Of a DNA stretch of 44,989 nt, positions 26,535 to 34,564 are shown piece by piece. Every line of letters begins with the position of its first letter. The stretch's first letter is position 1. Source of the stretch: Mycoplasmatota bacterium (lineage in GTDB: Bacteria > Bacillota_I > Bacilli_A > Izemoplasmatales > Hujiaoplasmataceae); contig JAEIOE010000014.1 in the NCBI GenBank assembly GCA_016342455.1, positions 1-44,989 of the forward strand. The letters run 5' to 3'. The position numbers and the translations under genes are program-made. The notes below the pieces were generated by a model that saw nothing but the letters and a program-made list of their open reading frames with translations, searched no databases and was not told the DNA's origin.

Positions 26535-27962
26535 TTATAATTTGTTTGATGTTTTTAAAACGATATCTCTAGCTATCCAAATCCCATTAGCGTTCGCTTG
26601 AGCCAAACCTCTCGTAATTCCCGCTCCATCTCCACCAAAATATAATCCATTAATAGAGGATTCAAATTTGTTATTAACGTCCGGTCTTGCAGAATAAAAT
26701 TTCGCTTCAACCCCGTAAAGTAAAGTATGTTCCGATGCAACTCCTGGAGATATATGATCTAAAGCTTCAATCATTTCAATTAATGATCTCATAGTTTTAT
26801 ATGGTAAAACTAATCCTAAATCTCCTGGTACAGCTTCTTTTAAAGTTGGAGTAACAAATCCTTCGCTAATTCGCTTCACAGTTGATCTGCGGCCTTTTTG
26901 TAAATCGCCGTATCTTTGTACTATAATTGCTCCATTACTTAACATGTTAGCTAATTTGGACACTCCGTGAGCAAATTCATTAGGTTGATTGAATGGTTCT
27001 GTAAATCTGTGTGAAACTAACAAAGCAAAGTTAGTGTTTTTTGACCCTTTATTTGAATCTTTATATGCATGTCCGTTCGCTAACATTGTTCCACTATGGT
27101 TTTCAATAACAACATGTCCGCTTGGGTTTGAACAAAAAGTTCTTACTGTTGAACCCACTTGAGTTCTATATATAAATTTACCTTCATATAGATTTTCATT
27201 GATTTCTTCCATGATTTCGTTATTAGTTTCAACTCTAACACCAATATCAACAAAGTTTGATTTCATACCTAAATTATGTTCTATCGCTAAATTGCTTAAC
27301 CAATAAGATCCATCTCTTCCTGGTGTAATAACTACATAATCTGAATATATTTTTTTGTTTTCGTTTAAAATAACACCTTTAATGATGTTATCTTCAACAA
27401 TTATATTTTTTACTTCAGTTTTATAATACATATCTATTCTTGTATCTAAATTTTCATATATGTTTTTTAGTACTTTTAGATTTACTTCAGTACCTAGATG
27501 TCTAATTTTGCCTCTTAATAATTTTAACCCTACAGCTAAACCTCTTTTTTCTATTTCTTTTACTTTAGGTGTTGTTGTATCAGTAACTTCTTTTGGCGCG
27601 CCAAATTTTAAATTGATAGCATCCGCATAAGATATTAAATCTAAAATAGTGTCATCATCGAGATATTCATTCATCCAACCGCCGTATTCACTAGTAATAT
27701 TAAATTTTCCATCTGAATACGCTCCAGCTCCTCCAAACCCGTTTGTGATAGAGCAGTATGGTAAGCAGCCTGCTCTTCCATCTTTTTGAACTGGACATTT
27801 CTTTATTTTTTTATCTAAAATCGGACAATTTCGATGATAAATATCATTTCCTTTGTCCAAAAGTAATATTTTAAGATTCTTTTGTTTTTCAGCTAATTCA
27901 TAAGCGCACATTAATCCAGCCGGGCCTGCACCAACAATTATCACATCATATTTTTCTTTCAT
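26535..27962 (-). CDS. FAD-dependent dehydrogenase (COG2509-like)
   Basis: This 475-residue flavoprotein begins with the dinucleotide-binding fold DVIIVGAGPAGLMCAYEL. A Cys-containing stretch follows (NCPILDKKIKKCPVQ, then AGCLPYCS) and then NGFGGAGAYSDGKFN. The C-terminal FAD-contacting segment GLYFGGDGAGITRGLAQA closes the fold. The family is often annotated as NAD(FAD)-utilising dehydrogenase; no physiological substrate is established. It sits between dnaN and purA on the minus strand, separated from dnaN by a terminator. Confidence 0.87.
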   Translation of the reverse strand: MKEKYDVIIVGAGPAGLMCAYELAEKQKNLKILLLDKGNDIYHRNCPILDKKIKKCPVQKDGRAGCLPYCSITNGFGGAGAYSDGKFNITSEYGGWMNEYLDDDTILDLISYADAINLKFGAPKEVTDTTTPKVKEIEKRGLAVGLKLLRGKIRHLGTEVNLKVLKNIYENLDTRIDMYYKTEVKNIIVEDNIIKGVILNENKKIYSDYVVITPGRDGSYWLSNLAIEHNLGMKSNFVDIGVRVETNNEIMEEINENLYEGKFIYRTQVGSTVRTFCSNPSGHVVIENHSGTMLANGHAYKDSNKGSKNTNFALLVSHRFTEPFNQPNEFAHGVSKLANMLSNGAIIVQRYGDLQKGRRSTVKRISEGFVTPTLKEAVPGDLGLVLPYKTMRSLIEMIEALDHISPGVASEHTLLYGVEAKFYSARPDVNNKFESSINGLYFGGDGAGITRGLAQANANGIWIARDIVLKTSNKL

Positions 27963-28029
27963 TTAGTTGCTCCTTTTAAGACATAAAAATTTTAACATTT
28001 TATACAGTTAAAAGCAATTCAAAAAACCA

Positions 28030-28057
28030 AAAAAAAAGATGGAGATTACTCTCCATC
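28030..28057 (-). terminator. Intrinsic terminator of dnaN
   Basis: Eight-base perfect arms (28038-28045 and 28050-28057) with a TTAC loop are followed on the minus strand by a run of nine T. It starts 5 bases past the dnaN stop. Confidence 0.88.
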
Positions 28058-28061
28058 AATA

Positions 28062-29186
28062 TTATTCGGTTCTAACTGGTAATATTAATTGAACTAATCC
28101 TGAATCATCTGAATTTTGAATGATAAAAGGTCTAATTTCTCCAGTAAATTTAACAAAGATTTCTTCTGAATTAAACGTTTTTAATGCATCTAAAAAGTAT
28201 TTTGAACTAAAAGCTATTTTAATTGGAGTACCAATCGCTTTTTCTACAGGATATACTTCTTCAACAACTTTACCTATTTCTGGTGAATTCGATGTTATTT
28301 CAACTACGTTATCTGGTTTAAGATATAATTTAACAATACTATTCAAATTATCTTTTAATGATAATAAAGAAGCTCTTTCAATAGCTGTAGTCAAATCGTT
28401 TGTTTTAAACTTAATGATAATTGGAAAATCAACAGGTATTAATCTACTTGTCTCTGGAAAATTACCTTCTAATAATCTTGATTGAAATAAAATGTTACCA
28501 TATTCAAATAAAATAGATTTATGATTTAAGTGAATTAATATTTCTTCTAGATTTAATTCTAAAACTTTAAATAATTCATCTAAACTCTTACCTGGGATTA
28601 CTACATTCATATTTTCTAAGTTATCAGGTATTTTAATCATTTTTTGACTTAATCTAAAAGAGTCAGTAGCTATCGCTGTTAATTTATTATCTTCAACTTT
28701 AATATTAACACCTGTTAAAATAGGTCTGTTTTCAATATTAGATGTAGCGAATGTAGTTTGTTTAATAACAGATTTCATAATTTTTGATTCAAGTTTAATA
28801 GGTTGATCATTCATTACAAAAACAATATCCGGATAATCATCAACATTTTGAAGATTTAATGATAAATCTGTATTATGAGAATGAATTCTCAATACATTAT
28901 TATCTATTACAGATATCTCTACGATTCCTTTATCTAATTTTCTAATAAAATCAACAAAAACTTTTCCAGGTATTAAAGCTTCTCCAGTTTGCTCTACACT
29001 CAAACTGTCATCTTTGATTGAAATTTTAATAGCTATATCAGAATTACTAGTTATCAAAATTATTTCATTTTGAGATACTTCTAATTTTATCCCTTGTAAA
29101 TAAGGTGCAGGAGTTTTAGTTGATAATGCTTTTTGTGAAACCAATAAATTATTAAGTAAAACATCAGTGTTGATAGAAAAATTCAT
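28062..29186 (-). CDS. dnaN: DNA polymerase III beta subunit (sliding clamp)
   Basis: DnaN is the ring-shaped processivity clamp of the replicase. The 374-residue length and three-domain layout are standard: N-terminal MNFSINTDVLLNNLLVSQKAL, a central IENRPILTGVNIKVEDNKLTAIATDSFRLS, and the C-terminal PFIIQNSDDSGLVQLILPVRT, which forms part of the peptide-binding groove. It follows dnaA in the same direction, separated by a 165-base gap that holds the origin unwinding element and a separate promoter. The Y-family polymerase in the window carries a clamp-binding motif for it. Confidence 0.97.
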   Translation of the reverse strand: MNFSINTDVLLNNLLVSQKALSTKTPAPYLQGIKLEVSQNEIILITSNSDIAIKISIKDDSLSVEQTGEALIPGKVFVDFIRKLDKGIVEISVIDNNVLRIHSHNTDLSLNLQNVDDYPDIVFVMNDQPIKLESKIMKSVIKQTTFATSNIENRPILTGVNIKVEDNKLTAIATDSFRLSQKMIKIPDNLENMNVVIPGKSLDELFKVLELNLEEILIHLNHKSILFEYGNILFQSRLLEGNFPETSRLIPVDFPIIIKFKTNDLTTAIERASLLSLKDNLNSIVKLYLKPDNVVEITSNSPEIGKVVEEVYPVEKAIGTPIKIAFSSKYFLDALKTFNSEEIFVKFTGEIRPFIIQNSDDSGLVQLILPVRTE

Positions 29187-29229
29187 AAAAAACCTCCTAT
29201 GTTTTTATTTATATTAATTATTATTCTTT

Positions 29230-29269
29230 TTACTATTATTATTATTAGGGGCTGTTGATATGTGGACAA
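29230..29269 (-). other. oriC: Origin unwinding element: DnaA box, GC spacer, DnaA-trio array
   Basis: Read on the minus strand between dnaA and dnaN: a DnaA box TTGTCCACA (29261-29269, one mismatch), a short segment ending in GCCCC, then TAATAATAATAATAGTAA (29230-29247), six consecutive DnaA-trios, continuing into a very AT-rich run. This box/GC-rich/trio order matches the bacterial basal unwinding system described for Bacillus subtilis, and it is in the same dnaA-dnaN position. Strand opening is predicted to start here. Confidence 0.75.
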
Positions 29270-29290
29270 ACAACTATTAAATATACTACT

Positions 29291-29299
29291 ATTATACCA
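29291..29299 (-). promoter_or_regulatory. Extended -10 promoter of dnaN
   Basis: On the minus strand TGG-TATAAT lies about 105 bases upstream of the dnaN ATG. No strong -35 is present. Transcription from it would run through the DnaA-trio element. Confidence 0.5.
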
Positions 29300-29351
29300 T
29301 GTTTAGAGCAGAAAGTATATATAAAACAGTGTTAATAACCGCAAAGAAACG

Positions 29352-30725
29352 TTATTTTTTTCCACATTTTATCAACAATTTTTCAACATCATTTTTCTTG
29401 TCTTTATCAGTCTGAATATCGTTTGATATTTGTTCAATACTATAAATAACAGTTGAATGATCTCGGTCGTTAAAAATTTGTCCAATCTTCTTATAAGTTA
29501 AATCATAAATATCTTTAAATATATACATTGCTATTTGTCTTGGAAACACAAATTTTTTCTTTCTGTTTTTAGATAAAAGCTCAGTAGGAGTAATATTATA
29601 ATAATTACTAACTATATCTAATATATTAGTATAATTATTTCTATCTACTTTATGATTAGCAGCATGTTTAGAGTTTACTAAACTTTTTAAAGCTTCTTCC
29701 GTATTAGCTACAGTGAATTTATAATCAAATGCGGTACAATAGAATAAAACTCTTTTTAAAGCGCCTTCTAATTCTCTAACGTTATTATCAAAAACAGAAG
29801 CTATGTATTCTAATATGTCATCTGATATCAAATCAGGATCTTGAGTTTCGGCTTGCAATTTCTTTTTAAGAATCAAAATTCGATGTTCTAAATTAGGTTT
29901 ATTTATATCAACTGTTAACCCCCATTCAAACCTACTAGTTAACCTAGACATGATATCGTATAGTTCAGAAGCTTGTCTATCTGATGTTATAACGATTTGT
30001 TTGTTATTTTCTTTTAATTTTTCAAAGATTTTAAAAAATTCAAGTTGAGTTTGGTTTTTACCAGACAAAAATTGAATATCATCAACTAAAAGCACATCAA
30101 TTTTGTCATATTTTTTTGAAAAACCATCATAAGATTTGTGTTGTGCAGCTCTTCCGTAATCTTCGATAAATTGATCTGTTTTTACATAAAGAACTTTTTT
30201 ATTTATTTCATTTTCCAAAATGTAATTACCAACACATTGCATTAAGTGGGTTTTACCTAAACCAACATCACCAAAAATATATAAAGGATTAGCAAAAACC
30301 CCTGGTTGATCAGCTACTTTCATTGCTGAAGTATAAGCTAACCTATTACTAGTTCCTACAACAAGATTTTCAAAAGTATAAGAATTGTTTAATCCAGTCT
30401 TATATTTATCTTCTAAATCTTTTTCAGGAGTGTTAATTGCATAAGTTTCTGATTTTGCTAACTCTTCTGCAGCTTGATCTTTGGTAATAATTTTAAACAT
30501 GTGTTTTTCTTTTGTGTATTCATTTAGAAGTACATTTAGTCGATTCAAATAGAATGACTCAATCTTGTTTTTTACAAAGGAATTTGGAGCTATAAGATAG
30601 ACATAATTATTAACAACTTTAAAAATATTTGAAATATTAGAAAAGTGTTCGTTATATATGTCAGTCTCTAAATTAATTTGTAATCTAGATTTAATTTTAC
30701 TCCATATTTTTTCAAAATCTTCCAT
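29352..30725 (-). CDS. dnaA: Chromosomal replication initiator DnaA
   Basis: DnaA is the AAA+ protein that binds DnaA boxes and opens oriC. The ATG at 30725 (MEDFEKIWSKI) is chosen because GGAGG lies just upstream; the frame stays open 35 codons further 5' but that stretch overlaps the origin boxes. Domain I is about 1-90. The AAA+ module has Walker A GDVGLGKTH (about 153-161) and Walker B VLLVDDIQFL. The C-terminal helix-turn-helix contains the signature RDHSTVIYS near residue 415. The product has 457 residues, normal length. A TATAAT (30756-30761) and overlapping DnaA boxes just upstream suggest autoregulation. Confidence 0.97.
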   Translation of the reverse strand: MEDFEKIWSKIKSRLQINLETDIYNEHFSNISNIFKVVNNYVYLIAPNSFVKNKIESFYLNRLNVLLNEYTKEKHMFKIITKDQAAEELAKSETYAINTPEKDLEDKYKTGLNNSYTFENLVVGTSNRLAYTSAMKVADQPGVFANPLYIFGDVGLGKTHLMQCVGNYILENEINKKVLYVKTDQFIEDYGRAAQHKSYDGFSKKYDKIDVLLVDDIQFLSGKNQTQLEFFKIFEKLKENNKQIVITSDRQASELYDIMSRLTSRFEWGLTVDINKPNLEHRILILKKKLQAETQDPDLISDDILEYIASVFDNNVRELEGALKRVLFYCTAFDYKFTVANTEEALKSLVNSKHAANHKVDRNNYTNILDIVSNYYNITPTELLSKNRKKKFVFPRQIAMYIFKDIYDLTYKKIGQIFNDRDHSTVIYSIEQISNDIQTDKDKKNDVEKLLIKCGKK

Positions 30726-30766
30726 AAATTCCTCCGCGTAAGAATAATATAACATATTATATGAAT

Positions 30767-30884
30767 TGTGGATAAATAAATTTTCCACATAATTTGTGGA
30801 TAACTTTTTTAAAAAAGCAGGAGTCAACATAGTAATTGTGGAAAACTTATTCAGCTATATAGGGTTTAAAGTGACTTTTCCACA
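30767..30884. other. oriC: oriC DnaA-box cluster between dnaA and rpmH
   Basis: Two perfect DnaA boxes (TTATCCACA) occur on the minus strand at 30767-30775 and 30795-30803. One-mismatch boxes (TTTTCCACA) lie at 30781-30789 (+), 30837-30845 (-) and 30876-30884 (+). The first three are spaced about one helical turn apart. Gene orientation diverges here, with dnaA leftward and rpmH rightward. With the dnaA-dnaN element this makes a bipartite origin like that of Bacillus. Confidence 0.88.
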
Positions 30885-30954
30885 TATAAACAATATAACC
30901 TTTTCAACAGTAATGTTTATAAATAAGATAGCTAGAAATAGCATAAAATATTAG

Positions 30955-30983
30955 TTGACATACTATATAAAATTAAGTATAAT
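30955..30983 (+). promoter_or_regulatory. Consensus promoter of rpmH
   Basis: A perfect TTGACA (30955-30960) and a perfect TATAAT (30978-30983) are separated by exactly 17 bases, followed by a 42-base leader to the rpmH start with an AGGAGG site. This is the strongest sigma-A promoter seen in the window, as expected for a ribosomal protein gene. Confidence 0.9.
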
Positions 30984-31025
30984 TATATAGCATGGTTTTA
31001 GAAATAAAATGAGGAGGTGTTGATA

Positions 31026-31169
31026 ATGAGTAGAACGTATCAACCAAGTAGAACTAAAAGAATTAAAACTCATGGCTTCAGAGCTAGAATGGCAACAGCC
31101 AACGGACGTAAAGTTTTAGCAAGAAGAAGAGCTAGAGGAAGAAAGTCTTTAACAGTATCTGACCGTTAA
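31026..31169 (+). CDS. rpmH: 50S ribosomal protein L34
   Basis: This 47-residue, highly basic protein begins [18 protein letters not shown] and continues [20 protein letters not shown], an unmistakable L34. Bacterial L34 is 44-47 residues long. It opens the classic rpmH-rnpA-yidC-khpB series to the right of the origin, with an AGGAGG site eight bases before the ATG. Confidence 0.97.
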   Translation: MSRTYQPSRTKRIKTHGFRARMATANGRKVLARRRARGRKSLTVSDR

Positions 31170-31210
31170 CAACTAAATAAAACAACACCAATAAAATATA
31201 TTTATACTTG

Positions 31211-31246
31211 AAATCACCTGAACAATATATTGTGGTGATTTTTTTG
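31211..31246 (+). terminator. Hairpin with T run between rpmH and rnpA
   Basis: Arms AAATCACC (31211-31218) and GGTGATTT (31234-31241) close a 15-base loop, with a run of T following. It resembles an intrinsic terminator or attenuator. Read-through would adjust the RnpA/YidC level relative to abundant L34. It lies just 5' of the rnpA ribosome-binding site. Confidence 0.65.
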
Positions 31247-31266
31247 TTTCTATAGGAGGGGATATC

Positions 31267-31602
31267 TTGAAAAAGGAATATCGTATCAAGAAAAGCAGCG
31301 AAATCCAAAAGTTAATAAGAAAAAGAAAAACTGTTGGAAATAGTTACTTTATATTGTATTACAATAAAAACCATGAGATAGATAATTTCAGATATGCTTT
31401 GAGTGTCCCTAAAAAATATGGAAATGCGGTACACAGAAATTTAATGAAAAGACGATTGCGCGAAATAATAAAGGTTAATAATATTGAAAAAACAAATGAT
31501 TTCTTTGTTGTAGTAAAACCTAAAGCAAAAGAATTAGGGTTTATTCAAATTAAAGACCTTGTTGAAAAACTATTCGCTAAGGCGAAAATACTAGGAGAGT
31601 AA
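31267..31602 (+). CDS. rnpA: Ribonuclease P protein component
   Basis: RnpA is the small basic protein subunit that assists RNase P RNA in maturing tRNA 5' ends. The 111-residue product has the family RNR motif as HRNLMKRRLREII and the N-terminal KKEYRIKKSSEIQKLI stretch. It uses a TTG start, supported by TAGGAGGGG six bases upstream. It follows rpmH and precedes yidC by 4 bases, the standard order. Confidence 0.96.
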   Translation: MKKEYRIKKSSEIQKLIRKRKTVGNSYFILYYNKNHEIDNFRYALSVPKKYGNAVHRNLMKRRLREIIKVNNIEKTNDFFVVVKPKAKELGFIQIKDLVEKLFAKAKILGE

Positions 31603-31606
31603 AAGT

Positions 31607-32725
31607 ATGAAATTAAGAAATAAAGTTTTAACTACTATCTTAATGTTAGTCTTATTATTTGGTGTTGCTTCTTGTGGAACTAAAACAGGAGAAATATCAT
31701 ATGGCAACTTTACGAACGTAGTTACCGTTACAGAGGCCACAGAAGGAACTGATCCATCAAGTTATAATGATGTATTAATTTTATTAGGCATTCCTACTAA
31801 TAATTCAAATTATGACACTGTTACAGGTGATGGATATTTAGAATGGGAAAATGCAGATGATGAATATATCAAATTAACATTAGAGGATGAACAAGTTACG
31901 GCAAAAGAATCAGAAAATTTATATGAAAATATTTATGCAACGCCTATTGGAGCAAAAGGTGGAGCTTGGAATTGGATAATTTTACAATTAGGTAAATTTA
32001 CATTCCTTGCATCAAGTTTATTTGGTTTATTAGGAAGCACTCATTTATATTGGTTAGGTTTATTGATAATGACTTTATTAGTTAGAACCATAGGTTGGCC
32101 AATATATGCAAAAACAAACGATATGACATTAAAAATGCAAGTTGCACAACCTGAACTAAACAAAGTTCAAGAAAAATATCGAAACAAGCAAGATCAAGCA
32201 TCTCAACAGAGAATGCAGATGGAAACGATGGAAATATATAAAAAATACAAAATTAATGTATTTGGTTGTTTATTACCATTATTACAAATGCCTATCTTTA
32301 TCGCAATGTACCAAGTTGTACAAAGATTCCCATTAACGGACTTAACAACTTTTACAAGTGATTCATCAGTAGTGATGAACATTCAGTTTTTATGGACAAC
32401 ACTAGGAAATACAGATTGGTTGCCTAACTTACCATTTGCTATTTTAGTTGGAGTATTAATGTTCTTGAGTCAATGGTTAACACAACATAGAACTAAAGTA
32501 TCTCAAAAACATAACAATACATATCAAAATCCAAAACAACAACAAAGTCAAAACACAATGAAATATATGATGTATTTCATGGTAATATTCATGGCTTATA
32601 TATCATTGCGAAATGCTGGTATCGCATTCTATTGGATTATCGGTACATCATATCAATTATTCCAAAGTTACTTAAGTTACAAGAATATGCATAAAAAACA
32701 AGAACAATTAAAAAGACAATTCTAG
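31607..32725 (+). CDS. yidC: Membrane protein insertase YidC, lipoprotein form with an added N-terminal domain
   Basis: YidC/OxaI inserts and folds membrane proteins. The signal peptide ends in lipobox VASC (Cys23), typical for Gram-positive YidC. The insertase core runs from about residue 120: TLLVRTIGWPIY contains the conserved groove Arg (R160), followed by a cytoplasmic coiled-coil loop (KMQVAQPELNKVQEKY), GCLLPLLQMPIFIAMYQVV and three further TM segments. At 372 residues it is about 90-100 longer than usual (260-290). The excess is residues about 24-118, containing a BamE/BLIP-like pattern: SYNDVLILLGIPT, GDGYLEW, EYIKLTLEDEQVTAK. The core call is certain; the extra domain is by eye. Confidence 0.95.
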   Translation: MKLRNKVLTTILMLVLLFGVASCGTKTGEISYGNFTNVVTVTEATEGTDPSSYNDVLILLGIPTNNSNYDTVTGDGYLEWENADDEYIKLTLEDEQVTAKESENLYENIYATPIGAKGGAWNWIILQLGKFTFLASSLFGLLGSTHLYWLGLLIMTLLVRTIGWPIYAKTNDMTLKMQVAQPELNKVQEKYRNKQDQASQQRMQMETMEIYKKYKINVFGCLLPLLQMPIFIAMYQVVQRFPLTDLTTFTSDSSVVMNIQFLWTTLGNTDWLPNLPFAILVGVLMFLSQWLTQHRTKVSQKHNNTYQNPKQQQSQNTMKYMMYFMVIFMAYISLRNAGIAFYWIIGTSYQLFQSYLSYKNMHKKQEQLKRQF

Positions 32726-32740
32726 GAGGATAGTTATTTA

Positions 32741-33361
32741 ATGAAAAGTATTAGATTTGAGACAAAAACATTAAATGATTCAGCTATTCAATACGCTGCG
32801 AAAGAGCTACGCGTAAACAAAGATTTTGTTGAGCTAAATGTTATAGAAGAAAAAAAATCATTATTAGGCTTAAACAAATCATATGTTGTAGAAGCGACTG
32901 TGGATTTTGATGTTATAAAAGATGGTATAGAATATCTAAAAACTTTGCTAGAAAACATGCAAATTGAAGCTGTTATTGAAGCAAAACAATTAGATGAAAG
33001 ACAAGTGTTATTTAGTGTAGAAGCTAAAGAAAACCCAATCTTAATTGGTAAGAACGGAAAGACTTTAGATGCTATACAAACACTATTAAAAAATTATATT
33101 AATCTATATATAGAAGAGTATCATGTAATCTTAGTAGATATAGGCGGGTACAAAGAACAAAGAAAAAAACAACTTGAAATATTAGCTACTAAGACAGCTA
33201 TGGAAGTTGTTAAAACTAAAGTTAAAACTCGTTTAGGCAGAATGAATGCATATGAAAGAAGAGTAGTCCATACTAAACTTTCTGATTGGAGAGACGTTAC
33301 TACAGAGTCTGAAGGCGATGAGCCAAACAGATTTGTTGTAATTAAACCGAATAAGAAATAA
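32741..33361 (+). CDS. khpB: KhpB/Jag RNA-binding protein
   Basis: This 206-residue protein has three parts: a Jag-N domain (about 1-55, with KSLLGLNKSYVVEATV), a KH domain (about 75-130, LIGKNGKTLDAIQTLL) and an R3H domain at the C-terminus (about 140-205, with RVVHTKLSDWRDVTTESEG). KhpB pairs with KhpA to bind small and messenger RNAs and influences cell division in streptococci. The gene directly follows yidC with a strong AGGAGG site, the conserved order in Firmicutes. Confidence 0.95.
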   Translation: MKSIRFETKTLNDSAIQYAAKELRVNKDFVELNVIEEKKSLLGLNKSYVVEATVDFDVIKDGIEYLKTLLENMQIEAVIEAKQLDERQVLFSVEAKENPILIGKNGKTLDAIQTLLKNYINLYIEEYHVILVDIGGYKEQRKKQLEILATKTAMEVVKTKVKTRLGRMNAYERRVVHTKLSDWRDVTTESEGDEPNRFVVIKPNKK

Positions 33362-33910
33362 ATGAAGTTGATTGTAGGTCTTGGTAATCCAGGAAAAAAA
33401 TACATTAATACAAAACATAATATTGGATTTATGTCTTTAAGCGAATATGCAAATACAAATAATATAAAATATAAAAAGTCAATAAAATTTATTTCTGAAA
33501 TAGCTAAAACAAATGAAGCTATCTTTATAAAACCAAAAACATTTATGAATAATTCAGGATTAGCTATTAGAAAAGTTATGGAATATTATAGTATAGAACC
33601 AAAAGATTTACTAGTAATCTTTGATGATCTAAACTTACCTTTCTTAAAAGTTAGATTAAGACCGTCTGGTAGTGCTGGTGGACATAATGGAATCAAATCT
33701 ATTATAGCTCATTTAGGGACTCAAGATTTTAATCGATTAAGAATAGGAATTGGTAGGGATTCTAATAAAGAAATGAAAATAGATGTGCTTAGTTCTTTTT
33801 CAAAAAGCGAATCGAAAGCATTAGCTGATTTAATGATAAGTACAGCAAATATTATTGACGATTTTATCGAAGGAAAAACCTTTGAAAATATCATGAGCAA
33901 ATATAATTAA
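33362..33910 (+). CDS. pth: Peptidyl-tRNA hydrolase
   Basis: Pth releases peptides from prematurely dropped peptidyl-tRNA. The 182-residue protein shows MKLIVGLGNPGKKY, the catalytic His in TKHNIGF, KPKTFMNNSG, the catalytic Asp in LVIFDDLNLPF, and GGHNGIKSI. It starts immediately after the khpB stop. In many Firmicutes pth lies directly upstream of mfd; here a gene-free stretch and an SDR gene lie between them. Confidence 0.97.
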   Translation: MKLIVGLGNPGKKYINTKHNIGFMSLSEYANTNNIKYKKSIKFISEIAKTNEAIFIKPKTFMNNSGLAIRKVMEYYSIEPKDLLVIFDDLNLPFLKVRLRPSGSAGGHNGIKSIIAHLGTQDFNRLRIGIGRDSNKEMKIDVLSSFSKSESKALADLMISTANIIDDFIEGKTFENIMSKYN

Positions 33911-33925
33911 AAATTATTATAAATT

Positions 33926-33958
33926 AAAACGACCTTTTATCTAAATTTGGTCGTTTTT
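33926..33958 (+). terminator. Intrinsic terminator after pth
   Basis: Nine-base perfect arms AAAACGACC (33926-33934) and GGTCGTTTT (33949-33957) with a T run end the rpmH-to-pth transcript. Confidence 0.85.
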
Positions 33959-34564
33959 ATATTATTCCAATTTTTCCATTTTTAGATAAAATCTTAATGA
34001 AAATATGCGAAAATTGTCAAAAAAAACAAGTGTTATTGATAAGAAAAACTTGATAATATTATTGAAAATAACAACCGGTAATTATTCAAAAAGCAATGGA
34101 TAATTTGATGGGTTTTTGTCTAAAAAAACTATAAAAACATGTAATAATGATTTAGCTAGAAACTACAACAAATATTTTCAAACAATTTTGATATGAAAAA
34201 AACACAATAAATATAACGAATAAAATCAAGAGATATAAACGTTTTTAACAAAAAAACTATTTGAACACTAAATTTATGGATAACCGCCAAAAATAGACGT
34301 ATTATATAATTTTTAAAATTACATAGAAAATGTGTTGTAAGTTATAATTATTTTTTTGTTCTATTTAAGCGTTATCGTAATAGGAATTCTATTTATAATA
34401 AATAAAACGCTTAATCTTTATAAATATATTTAGCAATATACTTATTTATGAATAACATATTTTTGTAAAGTAGTCATAAATGTTGTTATATTCTAAAAAC
34501 TCTATTTATTATGTTTTTTGTGGTATAATTTTATGTAGATGAATATAGATTGTAGGTGTTATAA
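33959..34564. other. Gene-free AT-rich stretch between pth and the SDR gene
   Basis: About 600 bases are AT-rich in all frames and broken by frequent stops, with no convincing coding frame, tRNA or known RNA. The only structure of note is a pair of 9-base inverted arms (34365-34373 and 34406-34414) 32 bases apart, enclosing a smaller AATAG/CTATT hairpin. The SDR promoter lies at the right end. Confidence 0.5.
34521..34529 (+). promoter_or_regulatory. Extended -10 promoter of the SDR gene
   Basis: TGG-TATAAT lies 35 bases before the ATG. No good -35 is visible. An AGGTG ribosome-binding site precedes the ATG. Confidence 0.55.

Noticed and set aside
30726-30830. A 35-codon N-terminal extension of dnaA
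   Set aside because: The extension overlaps DnaA boxes and the likely promoter; the ATG at 30725 has a GGAGG site and gives the normal DnaA N-terminus.
30931-30942. Small GCTA-GAAA-TAGC hairpin before the rpmH promoter
   Set aside because: A four-base stem is too weak and common in this composition to support a function.
34275-34290. DnaA-box-like TATGGATAA sequences in the gene-free stretch
   Set aside because: Only single degenerate matches without clustering; chance is expected in AT-rich DNA, and the real cluster lies at 30.77-30.88 kb.
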